Notes: generated from the sequence alone by a model not told the origin. A stretch of 64,000 bases of DNA from Dendrolimus kikuchii (GCA_019925095.2 CM034392.1:19882387-19946386), one strand, 5' to 3'. Counted from the stretch's first letter, positions 22,376 to 35,034 are shown. Program-made: numbers and translations.

Positions 22376-23228
22376 AAAAAATTACATCGTGCATTAAACA
22401 CTTTGATGTACAGACACGGCATGTTTAGAATTATACAATATTATAGATTTGCATGTATATTTCATTTTAATATTTTGGAAGGTACAGAAGATATAAATAG
22501 TTTAAGCCCCGCATGAATGATATCCTAGGTACAGGTATTTAATCTATAGTAATATTATAAAGAGGCAAAGTTTGTGAACACTTGAACCACTGAACCGAGT
22601 TTGAAAGAATTTTCAAAATCGGCTACGATATTACTGAGTGACATAGGCTATATATGGTTGTGATTTAAAATATATTTTTTTATTACTTGTGCATGTTAAC
22701 AAACATATTTAACAAAGGCCCCCATTAACAACTAGAAATTACAAGTCATACAAAGAACTGTCATAAGTGCTCGTAGATATAATTAAAATAATAATGCGGT
22801 TTCTAATTTTTGTTCGGCTTCGTTGCTTTTATTAAGCATTCTATCAGCACTTACATCAACATATACTTCAAAAACCGTTATTAATTGCATAACAGTAATA
22901 ATACTATATAATATAATATCACCTCAAAAAACGTTTATTAAAAAAAAGAAATAACTATCAAGGAAGTGTAGTTTAGATTATATATTGAAGTCTAAGCGCA
23001 ATAAATATATACATATTAATTAGACTGTAAACAATTAAGACATGTTATAACTTCGTTATAATATTTTGAGAAATAAGAGATAATTGTTTTATTATCCGAA
23101 GTGTTGAAATATTTCTATTATGTATTCACAAAATACCAAACTGTTTTAACGGTTTTAAGCGGGTGATCATGGTTACTGAAAAATGAAAACCTCGAAATAA
23201 AAATGAAATAAAATGCCACATCTAAAAC
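22376..23228. other. AT-rich spacer with a faint lepidopteran-type repeat
   Basis: Around 22550-22680, TAATATTATAAAGAGGCAAA and GTTTGAAAGAATTTTCAAAA resemble the widespread short repeat better seen at 47.7-47.9 kb. The rest shows nothing recognised. Confidence 0.4.
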
Positions 23229-24098
23229 CATAGCTGGGCACCGTTAATCAAATGGTTAACTTCGTTAATCGCTAATCCGTTACTGAAAAAGTTAACTTCG
23301 TTAAAAGTTAAAGCGTTAAATTTCAGAAAGTTTCACACAAGTTAACATTAATCGTTAATTCGTTAACACGCGATAAAAATTGCATCTTCTAATAAAAACT
23401 GTTGGTTCTGGAAGTTAACAGGTTAGAAACAAAAAACGGATGGGTATAATTATTACAGTGTTTAATATAGGCATGTTGACAAACAATGTTTTTTCATTCA
23501 TTTGGATTAAGGTTTAGAATTTATTTTATTAAGATATACTAGTTGCGTTCTGGACGAAACACTAATTAGACGAACTAATTTTAAGATGATTTGATAGTAA
23601 TATAATGACCAATTGCTATTTAGACGAATTGCTACATAGACCACTTACATCTTAGACGAAACGATACTAACCCGTCAAATTTATCTGTTAATTTAGTCAT
23701 CTGGCATAATATGAATATTCCCCTTTATGAACATCAATATGTTGAAGTTCTTGTCTGAAAGCGACGCTCATTTCGGCTGTAGTATATCCTTGCTCGCGGA
23801 GAAAATACGTTCAACTGCAGCGCTTGAGGGTATAGCAGTATTATATTTAATAAACAGATTTGCGAATATCTATTCCCCGAGGAAAGCCGCATCATTTAAA
23901 GAGTCTTTCGACATTATGTCTAGCCGCATTTTTAAAGATTAGTTGCTGGATTAACGATTAACGGACTTTGGAAAATTGAACGGAAGTTAACGAGTCCGTT
24001 CACATATTTTTAAGTTAACTTAAAAGTTAATCCGTTACTCGAAATGTTAACTTCGTTAATTAACGATTAACGGATTAACGAGTTAATGCCCAGCTATG
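23229..24098 (-). mobile_element. hAT-type DNA transposon, internally deleted
   Basis: The ends are CATAGCTGGGCA and TGCCCAGCTATG, perfect 12 bp inverted repeats. Exact 8 bp direct repeats TCTAAAAC flank them (23221-23228 and 24099-24106), the duplication size of hAT elements. Both subterminal regions are packed with GTTAACTTCGTTAA-like motifs. These could be transposase-binding repeats (inference). The interior holds only a dead C-terminal transposase remnant on the minus strand. At 870 bp the element is much shorter than an autonomous hAT, so it is a deletion derivative. Confidence 0.92.
23722..23940 (-). pseudogene. hAT transposase C-terminal dimerisation domain remnant
   Basis: One minus-strand frame reads RLDIMSKDSLNDAAFLGE, stop, IFANLFIKYN, then AIPSSAAVERIFSASKDI, LQPK, stop, ASLSDKNFNILMFIKG. 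The PSSAAVER(I/V)FSA...LSxxNFxxLxFI pattern is the signature of the hAT C-terminal dimerisation region. Two in-frame stops (one where LQPKRAS would be expected) disable it. The RNase-H-like catalytic core is missing. Its position inside matching TIRs and an 8 bp duplication confirms the family. Confidence 0.9.
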
Positions 24099-24184
24099 TC
24101 TAAAACCGTTAAAACGGAATTTAATCATGTGTACTAGTCGCGAATGTTTAAGAAACTAATAGATGATTATTTATCCAAATTAAA

Positions 24185-24423
24185 CAGACTCCTGGCCAGG
24201 TGGTACGGCATTCACCCGACTGGATGGCTACCACCCCTGGTCTAAAGCATGCCGCCATAACAACCTTGAGTTGTGTTCCGGCATTAGTGGCCAGGTTCCA
24301 GTCTGATTTAAGAGAGCAGCAGCGCATGTGTAGCACCTTTGTTGTTGCAAATGTCCATAGGCGACGGTAACCGCTTTCCATCAAATGGGCCGTCTGCCTG
24401 TCTGCTGAACTCCTGCAATAACA
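24185..24423 (+). mobile_element. Composite SINE, 5'-truncated, with target duplication
   Basis: It starts at CAGACTCCTGGCCAGGTGGT and ends CTGCTGAACTCCTGCAATAA. The repeat AAATTAAA lies at 24177-24184 and 24424-24431. It carries the internal GGTGG...CCACC hairpin and the LINE-like tail GCAAATGTCCATAGGCGACG. The head of about 70 bp is lost. Confidence 0.85.
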
Positions 24424-24789
24424 AAATTAAATTTAAATACTCCTCGGTATATTTTTATGATGGCACAAAAATACTAACAATGATAACGGTCCAATAAAAA
24501 CCTTTTCGACATTATCTCCGATTTTAGGGTGAGAACACCTGAGGGTGTGTGGGACTCCCATAATAGAGGGCTTACTCTCAAACGACTTTCGTTTTGGAAA
24601 TTGATAATATATTTAAGTACATTTTCCATTTTATGTTCCGGTTATTTGTGTGTTATATGAACTATAATATTATCTATACATATAATAAAATTGTGTACAA
24701 TGAAAATAAATTGCTAAAAACCGAGTCAGGGGGATGTAAGAAGAGAAATAGAATTAATTTAGATTTTTTTCAATTTTTTTGTTTCTCTG
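24424..24789. other. AT-rich spacer
   Basis: Nothing recognised. Confidence 0.4.
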
Positions 24790-25176
24790 TTTGTCTGTCT
24801 GTTTGTATCTAATCTCCGAAACGACTGGACCGATTTAAATGAAATTTTGTATGGTGGTAGCTTATATCCCTGGTCAACATACAGGATACTTTCAATCCTG
24901 AAAAATAAAAAAGAGTTCCCGTGGAACAGTTAGAAAAAACTTTAATTACTTAAACAGCTTATTAGACAACTTATGCACCTAATTAAGTATTGATATTGCC
25001 GGTATCATCATACAACAAAACAATTTATACATTAAAAAACTATTAGACTATATATCATCACGCCAAGACCAATAGAAGCGGAGCACCAATGAGGAATGTT
25101 TTAAAATCGGGAGGGATGTTTTAACTTACTTTTTTAAAATTAATCCACGCGGACAAAGTCGCGGGCATAAGCTAGT
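24790..25176 (-). repeat. CCGCGACTTTGTCCGCG-type repeat, minus copy
   Basis: Read from 25176, TAGCTTATGCCCGCGACTTT is followed by GTCCGCGTGGATT, the CTCATTGGTGCTCCGCTTC block and the CTTGGCGTGATGATATATAG block, matching 2740-2880. The far end has CCGAAACGACTGGACCGATT and CTGTCTGTTTGT near 24800-24835. It is probably the most complete copy of this repeat in the window. Confidence 0.7.
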
Positions 25177-26485
25177 AATTTACAAAAATCTTTGTTCTTC
25201 CTTTTTTCTATCTAAAATTTCATTGACTGTTTCGGGCGAAAACGAACAACACAAGCCGTTTGAGAGTACGGCCTTTGAATTTTGATGAAACAGGCCCTGT
25301 ACACAAGAGGCATTAGCGTTAAACGAATAGAATAGAAAATGTATGGGAATGACATATCGCTACGCTAAGTATTATTAAACATACCGCCAGACTACCCACC
25401 AAACCTAACCTGCGTCCCTTCTCACGCATTTACAAGGCGCCATGGGAACTAACAGTGTTAAAACCTACCAAATCCTAATTGATTAGATGGCGCAATACTT
25501 CATTCATTTTTAGATAGTGTCAATCAAACATTTTAACAAGCTTATTTAGATTAATTTGAACAAAAAAAAAAGAAATGTTTTCACCAGTCCTATTTAGACA
25601 TAAGCAGATATTGTTAAAATGTATTTTGTCAAGGCAGCTACAATAATTTTAAACAAAGAAAGAAAATAATGTTTATTTAGAGTTATTTGAAATGGAAATT
25701 ATACATAAGCTGTTTAACAAAAGCCAAAGGTTAATTGACTCTAAACAGGCCCTAACTCAGCAATAGCTGGTTGATAACAACCAACTAGGTTTTTCGCTAT
25801 GTGTAACTAGTATGTTTTCTTATCACCAAAACTATTATAAATATTTAAACGATAGCAACGATAAATAACGATAATGGTTAGTTTTCAGAGCGCTAAATTA
25901 ATAAACGACATTAAATTACACAACCGAAAATTGTGGTCAAAATTAATTAAAATCAGTTATCGATATTCGCGAATAAATTTCAATTAATTTTCAAATGTAT
26001 GTAATAAGTCCATTTAACGTGTCGTTTGAACTTTAAAACTATAAATCAATCTCTAATTATTTGGTGAATGAAATAACGCTGCAAGTTCCATTATCATACT
26101 CGATCGTAACTGGTAATGTTCTTAGACCAAGGTGCTTGAATTCAGCTCAAAAAGCTCAACTTACTTTCTATCCAACAATTTGCATTATGAGAAACTAAAA
26201 GCGCTGAGCGGACTGTACAACAATAAACAAAAATACTAGAAAATGAAACTCCTTTGTATGTATTTTACTTCTTTAGACAGCTCATCCCCTTGTTAATAAT
26301 GCCTAGCACCAAGGTTTCTAAATTTAGCATATCATGAAGAGCAATAATAGTCCAGCTTTTAAGAAGCTCATAAAGCGCACAGAGTACAATGTATATACAA
26401 AGAACAAAGTGCCAATAGAAACTAAAGCAGAAACGGTGTTACGTTGGCAACTTTAAAATTAGTTAAACCGGTTATACGTATATTT
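25177..26485. other. AT-rich stretch, nothing recognised
   Basis: No supported open frame, RNA gene or repeat block. Confidence 0.5.
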
Positions 26486-26690
26486 TCTTTACCTAGCATA
26501 AAACAAAATCGCTTTCTGTCTGTCTGTATATCCGCTCCTCCTACACCACGCAACGGATTTTTAAGCGGCTTTCATCATTAATTAGATATATTTTCAAGGA
26601 AGGTTATAGAACCGAATAATTTTTTTATAGAAGTAAAATAGAGCTACTCACAGGGGTTTGAACTGCGGCGCTACGCCGCGGGAAAAACTC
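26486..26690 (+). repeat. Short dispersed repeat with CTACGCCGCGGGAAAAAC end
   Basis: It contains AAATCGCTTTCTGTCTGTCT, CGCTCCTCCTACACCACGCA and ACGGATTTTTAAGCGG. The 28330-28515 segment holds the reverse complement (GCAAACCG..., CCGTTGCGTGGTTTAGGAGG, AGCGACTTTGTTCTATATAA). They are two inverted copies of one family, with class unknown. Confidence 0.6.
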
Positions 26691-26804
26691 GAATAAATGA
26701 GTAATATAATTATGTAACTAATCGCTATTTTCTTAAGTTTTTTAATATACATATTATAACTAAATAACCACTAAAGTGATACACCACAAACTTCTCCACT
26801 GAAC

Positions 26805-26990
26805 TGAGATTGGAATGTTGCGATGGATATATGGTGCTACAAGAATGGATACGGTAACAAATGAGTGTAACTACATAAGTAGATCTTTGAGAGTTGCACC
26901 CGTGACTGAAAAATTGAGGGGAAGAAGATTATGGTGATTTTTGGTATGACAGAGGACGTCTGTCAGAACAAGGGAGTATGGAGAGAAAAG
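26805..26990 (+). pseudogene. Trace of a LINE C-terminus
   Basis: The translation reads MLRWIYGATRMDTVTNE, then ISRSLRVAPVTEKLRGRRL, matching the MLRWMCGVTRMD...VAPVTEKLR motif of an insect RTE-type reverse transcriptase. It differs from the 56 kb family. Even shorter echoes of MNMLRWMYGV occur near 63888 and 46935. Frame breaks follow and no catalytic domain is present. Confidence 0.65.
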
Positions 26991-27142
26991 ACGTATTGTG
27001 CAAAAGGAAAAGGAGAAAGAAAAGAATAATAATAAAATAATAGTTTAATTAAGTCCTATTTATACACAAATAACTTTTTTGTAGAATCCAAATCAGTTTT
27101 GAAGGTGTATTATATATTTTTTTAATTTTCTTTTTTATTACA

Positions 27143-27530
27143 AACTAGCTGACTCGGCAAACTTCGTACCGCCTCAGAATCAATAAATAAAAATCGTTGA
27201 TTTCTGAACGATGGGACGAACATCAAACGTTTGAAATTCAAAACCAAAAAAAAATAAAAAACTTCATTGTTAAATTTAATTGATTTCTAAACGACGGGAC
27301 GAACATCAAATGGTTGACAGGTAGGAATAGTTTCTAAAGAAAAGCGTTATTGTTGTTTTTACTATATTCCAAGCATTTTTTTCATATTTACTCACCGTTT
27401 AAACCTTCCCTAGACTTCCACAAATAATTCAAAATCAAAATTAGCCAAATCAGTCCAACCGTTCTCGAGTTTTAGCGAGAGTAACGAACAGCAATTGATT
27501 TTGATATATATATAAATTTGAGATTTTAAA
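27143..27530 (+). repeat. AGCTGACTCGGCAAACTTCGT-type repeat
   Basis: It begins CTAGCTGACTCGGCAAACTT and includes GATGGGACGAACATCAAACG and later CAGTCCAACCGTTCTCGAGT. A shorter inverted copy lies at 35035-35148 (AAACGTTTGACGTTCGTCC to CGAAGTTTCCCGGGTCAGC). It is a non-coding dispersed repeat. Confidence 0.7.
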
Positions 27531-28329
27531 ACGATACATTGGAGTAACAAAAGCGTTACGAAATTTTTAAATTTATAGTTTATTCAAAATTGAATGTCGT
27601 TTTGCACTAAGGATCGCTCATTAATAGTAAACTATTATATACATTTAATTAATATTAAACAATTTACCAATTACCATTACATATTTATGAGTCCTTAAAT
27701 GGAAACTTGTATTTACAAGATAAATAAAGGTTCGACATGATCAAATCGAATGACGTTAATTAAACCACTTTTGCAACTATCACAACCATTACTTGGTTGT
27801 TACAAAACATTCGTTGGGTATGCATAACACCTATCAATGGTGGATTGTATACCAATATAAACGGTACTTAGATAGCGGAGGTAGAGCGCACGTATTAATT
27901 GCTTCAAGACGCAATAGAAACAGCTGAATAGGTATGAATTGCAATTTTTATTGAAGGTTACAACTTCTACGATTCAATGCCTTGTATGTAAAAAAAGCGC
28001 GAAAATTTGTGTCATCAGGTTATTTAATTATAAGGAACATTATCAAAATAACTAACCGGAATCGTTTAGAAGTTGGTTTGAAGCCTAATGCAGAAATTCT
28101 GAAGTATCGGATTTTATTATTGTAGACACTCTACGGTGTGCAGTTGAACGATTCCTCTTGATTCTCATATTACAAGTACATATTGTCAGTTTGAAATCGA
28201 CAATACATTCAAATTGCTTTGATTCAAGTATCAACCCTTTTTTCATTGAAATATACAGTACCATCAGCTTGGGGGCCTTTCTTGCGTTTTCGTGTTTGTA
28301 CGCTACTGATGCAAGTATCTCGCTATACG
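27531..28329. other. AT-rich spacer
   Basis: Nothing recognised. Confidence 0.45.
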
Positions 28330-28515
28330 CTATCTCGAGCGAAGCCGCGAGCAAAAGCTGGTATATATATATATATATGAAACTTCCTTCAAAAATTCTC
28401 TAACTGACGGTGCAAACCGTTTGTAAATCCGTTGCGTGGTTTAGGAGGAGTTACTTTAGTTAGCGGATATAAAAACAGACAGATAGACGAGGAAAGCGAC
28501 TTTGTTCTATATAAT
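28330..28515 (-). repeat. Inverted counterpart of the 26.5 kb repeat
   Basis: GAAGCCGCGAGCAAAAGCTG, a short TA run, GTTGCGTGGTTTAGGAGGAG and AAGCGACTTTGTTCTATATA correspond to the reverse complement of 26486-26690. This is direct comparison within the window. Confidence 0.6.
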
Positions 28516-28521
28516 ACTGGT

Positions 28522-28857
28522 TTAGGCCTGGAAACTTTCAATGGAATAATGTGAAACTTGCCATGACCGCCAGTATCTACTTAACCATTCCTGTGTTTTC
28601 CCAATCATCCTAACCATAATCTCGGGACAATAGCTTAGCCAACGCCGTAACTCCAAGGTATTAAACCACTTCCATTGGAGTAGAGCGAACAGGCCCTTAA
28701 TAAAAATACGAATGCCCCCATAATGTAGTGGAACTTTTACAAGCCAATAAATGGCGCTGTACAGTAATTGATGTCGCAAACGTTTCCCGAAACGTACAAA
28801 GAATATATACAAATTTCCAACAATAATACATGGGCTTAGGCCTGCGGGGCATAACAA
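28522..28857 (-). other. Unrecognised 111-codon open frame
   Basis: This is an uninterrupted minus-strand frame in a slightly G+C-richer segment. The translation is rich in tryptophan and leucine (for example WFNTLELRRWLSYCPE and MVRMIGKTQEWLSRYW). I recognise no family. It may be a fragment of a mobile element or a chance frame, and the flanks give no clue. Confidence 0.25.
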
Positions 28858-28870
28858 TAGACTCGCATTA

Positions 28871-31800
28871 GCCTAACTAACCTAACAATAGCCAAGATTT
28901 TCCTTTGAGTCGGAGGAGCATTTCATCTCGCTCCTATAGCTAGTCGGGACGACACTCCTAAGATAATTTAAAATGAGTTATCATATCCACTTTTAGAGCT
29001 ACGAATAACGTCAGGCAAGACTGTGGACAATCACTGATGTAATATTCTTTATAAATAATAATAAAAGAAAATAAGGTAAGTGGAACATTAAATGTCCCAG
29101 ATGTGCCGCACGCGCAGCTATGGTAATTTTCATAGAGTTATATAATAAGTAATAAAGGTCTATTAATGAAGCCTATTAACATTTGTTTACATAAACTTAA
29201 AGTTAAAATATAAAACAGTAACAGCCGTTTCGAAAAATATTTGTCGAAATTTGGAACAAAACTTTCGAAATTACATATTTGCTAGGCCACCTGTTAACAG
29301 TTTCGTTATGTTATATTGAAAGCATTTTATATTTAGTTTCCTAAAATTTATCATAAGTCTAAATATTAAAAAAATATTGATAAATCTTTCAAGAAAACTT
29401 GATCGATTACATTCTAGATCTATAAACCATATTTTATTCTAAAATTGACGCATGATTGATATGTGCTGTAATTTACGAGGATATTCTTGGCTACTCCACA
29501 GAATTTTTGAAAATAATTCTACAGAACATAACTTCCCTGGGTTGCGGAGCTGGATAAACTATACAAGACTCTGATTTGGTGATAGGAGAAAGACAAGAGA
29601 GTTAAATGCGTATCGACGGCAAATCTCACACTATATTTGCATGTTTTTGCTTGATTGTTGAGCATAGCTTGTATATATTTTGGACTGTTTTCCCCGCGGG
29701 CATGAGGCAAGAAAAAAACCTAGGTGGTAAGTAGTTCTATGTTCCGTACATAAAACCTTAATTAAGTTTTGTATACATACATATATATACCTTCAATGTA
29801 AATTTATCTAACTGATGGTGAAAATTGCTTAAAAATCATAGCTATGTTATTATTATATATTATAAGTTATTTGTCAATATTTAACGTCATTAACAGTTAA
29901 TAACAATATCACATCACAATTTAGCATTCAACTCATCGCTACATTTGCGTAAAAAGGTCAATAACTATAATATTATCTGAAATGAAAACAGTGGCAAAAC
30001 CAAAAAAAGCTAATGAACTTAAGTGTCATTTTTATGTTTTAAAGAATGTATTATAACAGTAATATGTATATATATGTGTATGTGTGTATGGATAGTGTAC
30101 AATAAATGTAAAATAACATATTTGGCTAAAGGAGGTTATATTCTGTAATTTTTTAGTCTTAAAACTTTACTGTTTCTTGTTAAATTGACTCACACAACTG
30201 CCCAGCAAAACATATAGTCGAATCGCAGCTAACCTGATTTGATGTAATACAGTGAATGACGTGTTGTTTATGACTACCTAGGTATTTGTTAGTGAATTAT
30301 AATAACGCGATTGTAGCGCCATCTATTTTGCTAATCCGTCTATTCCACGTAAATGACATTTTTTTATCGGGATAAAACGGTTTCTAAGTGTTGATTCGTG
30401 TTATAAGCCAGCCGAAAAAGCCGAGTTTCATTCATAATATACGTGCAGCAGTTTCCAAAATAGATGCGATCGCAGCGCCATCTTTTTTGATATTTTCGTC
30501 TACCCCACGGAAACGACGCCATTTATTTGTAGAAAAATTATCGAAATTCATTGAAATCTCTTCAGTAGTTACTCAACAGACAGACAGACAAAAATTCTAA
30601 AAATTGCATTTCGAAATCTCCTGGTCCGAATTAACGTCCGTCATTTTTTTCACATTTGTAAACGCAACGTGAAAACTCAAACCATTAACAGATTTATTAT
30701 AGAAGAAGATACATAGATTATTATAGTATAGATTTCAAAACCAATAAACTATTTTATCAAGAGAGTCGACTCGAATAGTTTAACTATGCAGATAGATAGG
30801 TAAAAACTCTTTATTGTTCACCATATATTTAATTTACAGTCACTTCGTGTACGGGCAGAAACAAATGTCATACTGATTGAAGTGTTTCCAATTACAAACT
30901 GATAGCTAGAGGTTTATATGGTCACTGTGTTGAAAAAAAAACGTTGTGTATTTAGGTAGTTGTGTAAAGACGTTTGCTTAACCGATGATTAAAATAAAAC
31001 AATCGCTAAAAGTATCGCAAAACATTATTTTTACATTATTTTATTTTAACCGTCGGTTAACTGACTATGCACACCAGCCTTAGTAGCCATGCAGTAATCG
31101 CTACGAGTCCTATATTACCCCTTTCTGTTACAGGGTTGTTATATTTTCGACCTTTCGAAATAAAGTATAAAAATAGAGCATAAAAATACAATGAAAATTG
31201 GTTTGAAAAAGCACCAATAAATAGGTTTTTAGTGTTGAATCTTTCTTATTGAATGCTTTTTAGGGTTTGGTAGTCAAACGACAAACATAATACTACTCGC
31301 TAGACGTATAAATTGGTAGTATATTCCCAAGCTAAGCAAGTTACGCTTGTGTGTATATATATAGTATAGATATACAAAATAGATGTTTGTCACTTCTACG
31401 GAACCCGCAAAAATACATGGTCTGAAACTCACCTAGCGGATATTAGGTCGATATAGTTATAATATTGGATTTAAATACTCATTTAAAATAATAAATCAAC
31501 ATTACTTGCGAAAAGTGACTTGATATCCTTCTAAAAGCACTAATTTCCCCATTACAGTCCGATTGAGTCATAGATTTAACAAACTTCACACGCATGTCGA
31601 AAAATTTGGTCAATTTTATAATTTATGAAAATTTAATCATATCACAATATATTACAACTATTGCTCTGTCATTGTGTGTTTATTAGTGAAATAACCTTGG
31701 GTCTATAATGACGTAATTATTGGATATTTTTAGTATTTCTTATATTGACCTAGGTTAGTAAGCGGAATAGCTTTTTTTTGAAAAACCTGTTTGAATGCTG

Positions 31801-32200
31801 GAATGTCTACCTATATCTTCACACACATTTAATCCATATTCAAAATCAATTATAATTATTATATTGCTTGTTTGTTATTTCTTCACTGTTTACGAATAAC
31901 GTGATTATCATTCAAAATTACAATGCTTTTCAATTTATTTATTTTAAACAAATAAACTTCCACTGAAGATTTTCTTAAAGTCATACATAAGTTATTAATT
32001 CAATCTAATTCCTATTCAATGTATATATTTTAATTTCAATAACAGAGATGAACTTAGAATATTGTTATGCCAGCATATTGAAGTATTTCTACGTGAAAAA
32101 CCTTAGAGAATGAAAAGGAAAAAAAAGAATGATGTAAAAAAATAGCCTTGACTTTTCTTATTTTTTCATTCTTGTTAATGTTTCTAAAAGATCTTGGGCA
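28871..32200. other. AT-rich stretch, no supported gene
   Basis: Nothing named. Scattered pieces such as CAGACAGACAGACAAAAATT near 30580 look like ends of short repeats. The frame at 30388-30600 lies in one of these (GATGCGATCGCAGCGCCATC block, tandem-like with ATTGTAGCGCCATCTATTTT at 30310). Confidence 0.4.
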
Positions 32201-32455
32201 GCCTATCCTAAGAGGAGACAAAATAACCCACAGCCAGGTGGTAGTTACCACCCATGGTCTTTAGTTAGAGTATGCCGCCATAACAACTTTGAGTTGTATT
32301 CCGGCATCAGTGGCCAAGTTCCAGTTTCTCCTTCAAAGCCGGCAGTACAATGGCAACACCTCTGGTATTGTTAATGACCATAGGCAACAGTAACCACTTT
32401 CCATCAAAGTTGAGCCGTCGGCCAGTCTGCTCTGCTTCAGTAATATAAAAATATA
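32201..32455 (+). mobile_element. Composite SINE, diverged copy
   Basis: GCCTATCCTAAGAGGAGACA, AACCCACAGCCAGGTGGTAG, GAGTATGCCGCCATAACAAC and CAACAGTAACCACTTTCCAT follow the SINE order. The hairpin segment is shortened: the GGGCATTTGCCCG loop is lost. Many substitutions suggest an old copy. Confidence 0.8.
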
Positions 32456-32934
32456 TCACTTTTGTCAAAGTCAAAGCCGTTTATTAAATTCGGGTTTTCA
32501 ATAACTGCAGCGTATTATTCTATTTATTCCCTTGCCTTTCTCTTAAACATAGAAATTGTCATTGAAAGTATTTTACAAATACTACTCAAATATAGGTATA
32601 AAGCAACTAAAGAGACCGATTTACAGTTATCCCAAATTAAGGCTTAAATTAGACATAAGAATCCATTATAACCTCATCATCAGTATATTTAAAAAAAATG
32701 CACAACAAGATGCCTTTCAAGTACTTGTCAAAAACTTTTATTAAAATTCGAGGTCAGTTCAATAAGGTAACTAAAACAATACTAAAGTAATTACAAACTA
32801 AAATTTCTCCGTGTCTGTTATCATAGAATCACTAAACTGGTTATTGATTCTGCTAATTGATATAAATAAATAACACAACGCAATTTGAAGGCTTCGATTA
32901 CTACCTACAATTTATTTGTTATAACTTGATTACG

Positions 32935-33155
32935 TCGTGGTAACTTGTGCAAACGCGACTTTTTTCAATAATGTGAGTTTGATCCTGAGCAAGGAGCATT
33001 GGCATATTTTCATCGAAAGTCCTACGAGGTGACGGTGAAAAAAGCGTCACAAGAAACACCTATCCACCCACACCCACTCGTCTATGCTGTCCGTTCTCTT
33101 ATAAAAGGACCTCCCCGACGAATCCAGCAGTGGGACTTATATGGGCTGCCGACAA
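32935..33155 (+). mobile_element. Decayed tRNA-headed SINE
   Basis: GTGAGTTTGATCCTGAGC is a B-box-like start, and the ending is ATCCAGCAGTGGGACTTATA with TGGGCTGCCGACAATGATC. The A box is not clear. It is related in layout to the copy at 3740-4020. Confidence 0.55.
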
Positions 33156-33622
33156 TGATCATGTAAAAGTGACCAAAAATAGATCTTTCTTTAGATTAAT
33201 AGCTCCAATTGATTTTGTCAAATGCATTTATATACTATGTATGCTTCCCTCCGGTACCCTATAACATAGGGAACTCCGAGCCCAGCTACGGGAATTGTAT
33301 GGACTGAGTAATGATGCAATTCAATGGTGATCTGGTAAAACTGGTCAAACGTACATTCTTTTTTATACACAAAAGAGTTACATATAAAATAGAGTCGATG
33401 TACAAAGGCAGTCTTAACCCTAAAGGAGTTTTTTTCCAGCAAATCTATGCATCTAGCGAGAGGTAATAATTAACAGGCAGGGTTGTATACACTACTTTGT
33501 TGGTATAAGTATCCATACAGGTAATCGTACCTAAATGTACATTGACATATTTAAAAACATATATATACGTAATAAAATACATACACACATAGTACAATTA
33601 CAAATATATCATAAGACAGATA

Positions 33623-34106
33623 GGCTAGGTTCCACAAAAGCTCACAAAGACCACGCTCACGACCGTTTTTTTTTCGTTCCACTTGCATGCGGGCGTTACA
33701 AACGTAAACCCAAGTGGAACGGATTATGCGAACTACCTCTTGGCATCGGTCGTTGTGAGCGCTGCATGAGCGAAAATCATGACGACCATAACAACCGTGG
33801 TCGCTATTTGGAACGGCTACAGGAAAATTTTGGGCGTTGTGAGGTACTAGAGGAACGCGCCCAAAGGCTACGTTTTAACTACGTACTAACAATGACCACG
33901 CACACCACTGTGATTTTCCCCGTTCCAGTTGCTTGCGGGCATTATAATTGTAAACTCAAGTGGAACGGACGATCCGACCCACCTCTTGATATGAGTCGTT
34001 GTGAGCGAAAATAATGACGTTTCCGCGGCAACTCTAACGACCGTGATCGCTATGTGGAACGGCTGAAGGAGCATTTTGTACGTTGTGAACTATAAGAGGA
34101 ACGCGC
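33623..34106. mobile_element. Two adjacent copies of the GTTCCATTAGAG-type MITE
   Basis: Copy 1 is 33623-33860 (GGCTAGGTTCC ... GAGGAACGCGC) and copy 2 is 33866-34106 (GGCTACGTTTTAAC ... GAGGAACGCGC). They are in the same orientation and only 5 bp (CCAAA) apart. Each keeps the internal CGTTCCA(C/G)TT...AAGTGGAACGG stem. The outer TIRs are more worn than in the 18.5 and 53.9 kb copies. The 159-codon frame across them is a by-product, not a gene. Confidence 0.8.
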
Positions 34107-34523
34107 CCTTAGTGTTCTTTAACTCTTGTTTTAAAAATGTTCTCCGAAAGACTATCTCGGATCATATGCGTTCTATTTAATTATTATGCAACAGCAAGTG
34201 ATATGTACTTTTCATTATATTATATAAATATTCAAATAGTATACAGACTCCGGAACGCTATATTAGTATATCTTACAGTAAAATCGCGTCCATTAGTGTG
34301 CCCGCAAACTAGTTCTTAGATACAATCATTACGCTAAACAATGTGCCGACGTTTCAATAGGCTTTGTATTCAGAGTTTCTCTAAAGCGTGGTATTCAATG
34401 ACTAATATTGTTTGCCTAATTGTGCCAGCTACTCCCTGTGCATGGTCTTTCTAAACTATGGCACAAAAGTTATTTCTGTACATACTATAAGTATATGTCG
34501 ATATATATATATATATATCTTTT

Positions 34524-34818
34524 TATCCGTCCTGAAACGGAGAAAGAATACAATTTCCTACGGCCGGGCGGCCTGGCACAAGAGGCGACTAAACAACCTA
34601 CAGCCATGTGGTAAATGCTCAACTAGATGGTTACCACTCCTGGTCTAAAGTATGCCACCATAACAACCTTGAGTTGTGTTCCGGCATTAGCAACGAGGAT
34701 CCAGTCTCCTTTAAAGGACCAGCAGCGCATTTGTAGCACCTTTGATGTTGCAAATGTCCATAGGTGATGGTAACTGCTTTCCATCAGGTGGAACGTCTGC
34801 CTGTCTGCTGAACTCATA
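34524..34818 (+). mobile_element. Composite SINE, full length, tail grown into a microsatellite
   Basis: The head is TATCCGTCCTGAAACGGAGA. The body follows the family order and the end reads CTGTCTGCTGAACTC, after which the usual CTGCAATAAAA tail is replaced by CATACAATATATAT and the long TA tract. A short (AT)n tract also precedes the head at 34502-34518. No promoter function can be shown. Confidence 0.85.
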
Positions 34819-34992
<174 letters not shown>

Positions 34993-35034
34993 CACATACA
35001 GAAATCAAATTAAATTTAAACCCGAAGTTTTTTT

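Noticed and set aside
33535..34014. 159-codon open frame on the plus strand
   Set aside because: It spans two TIR MITE copies; the translation is a by-product of their inverted repeats and has no protein motif.
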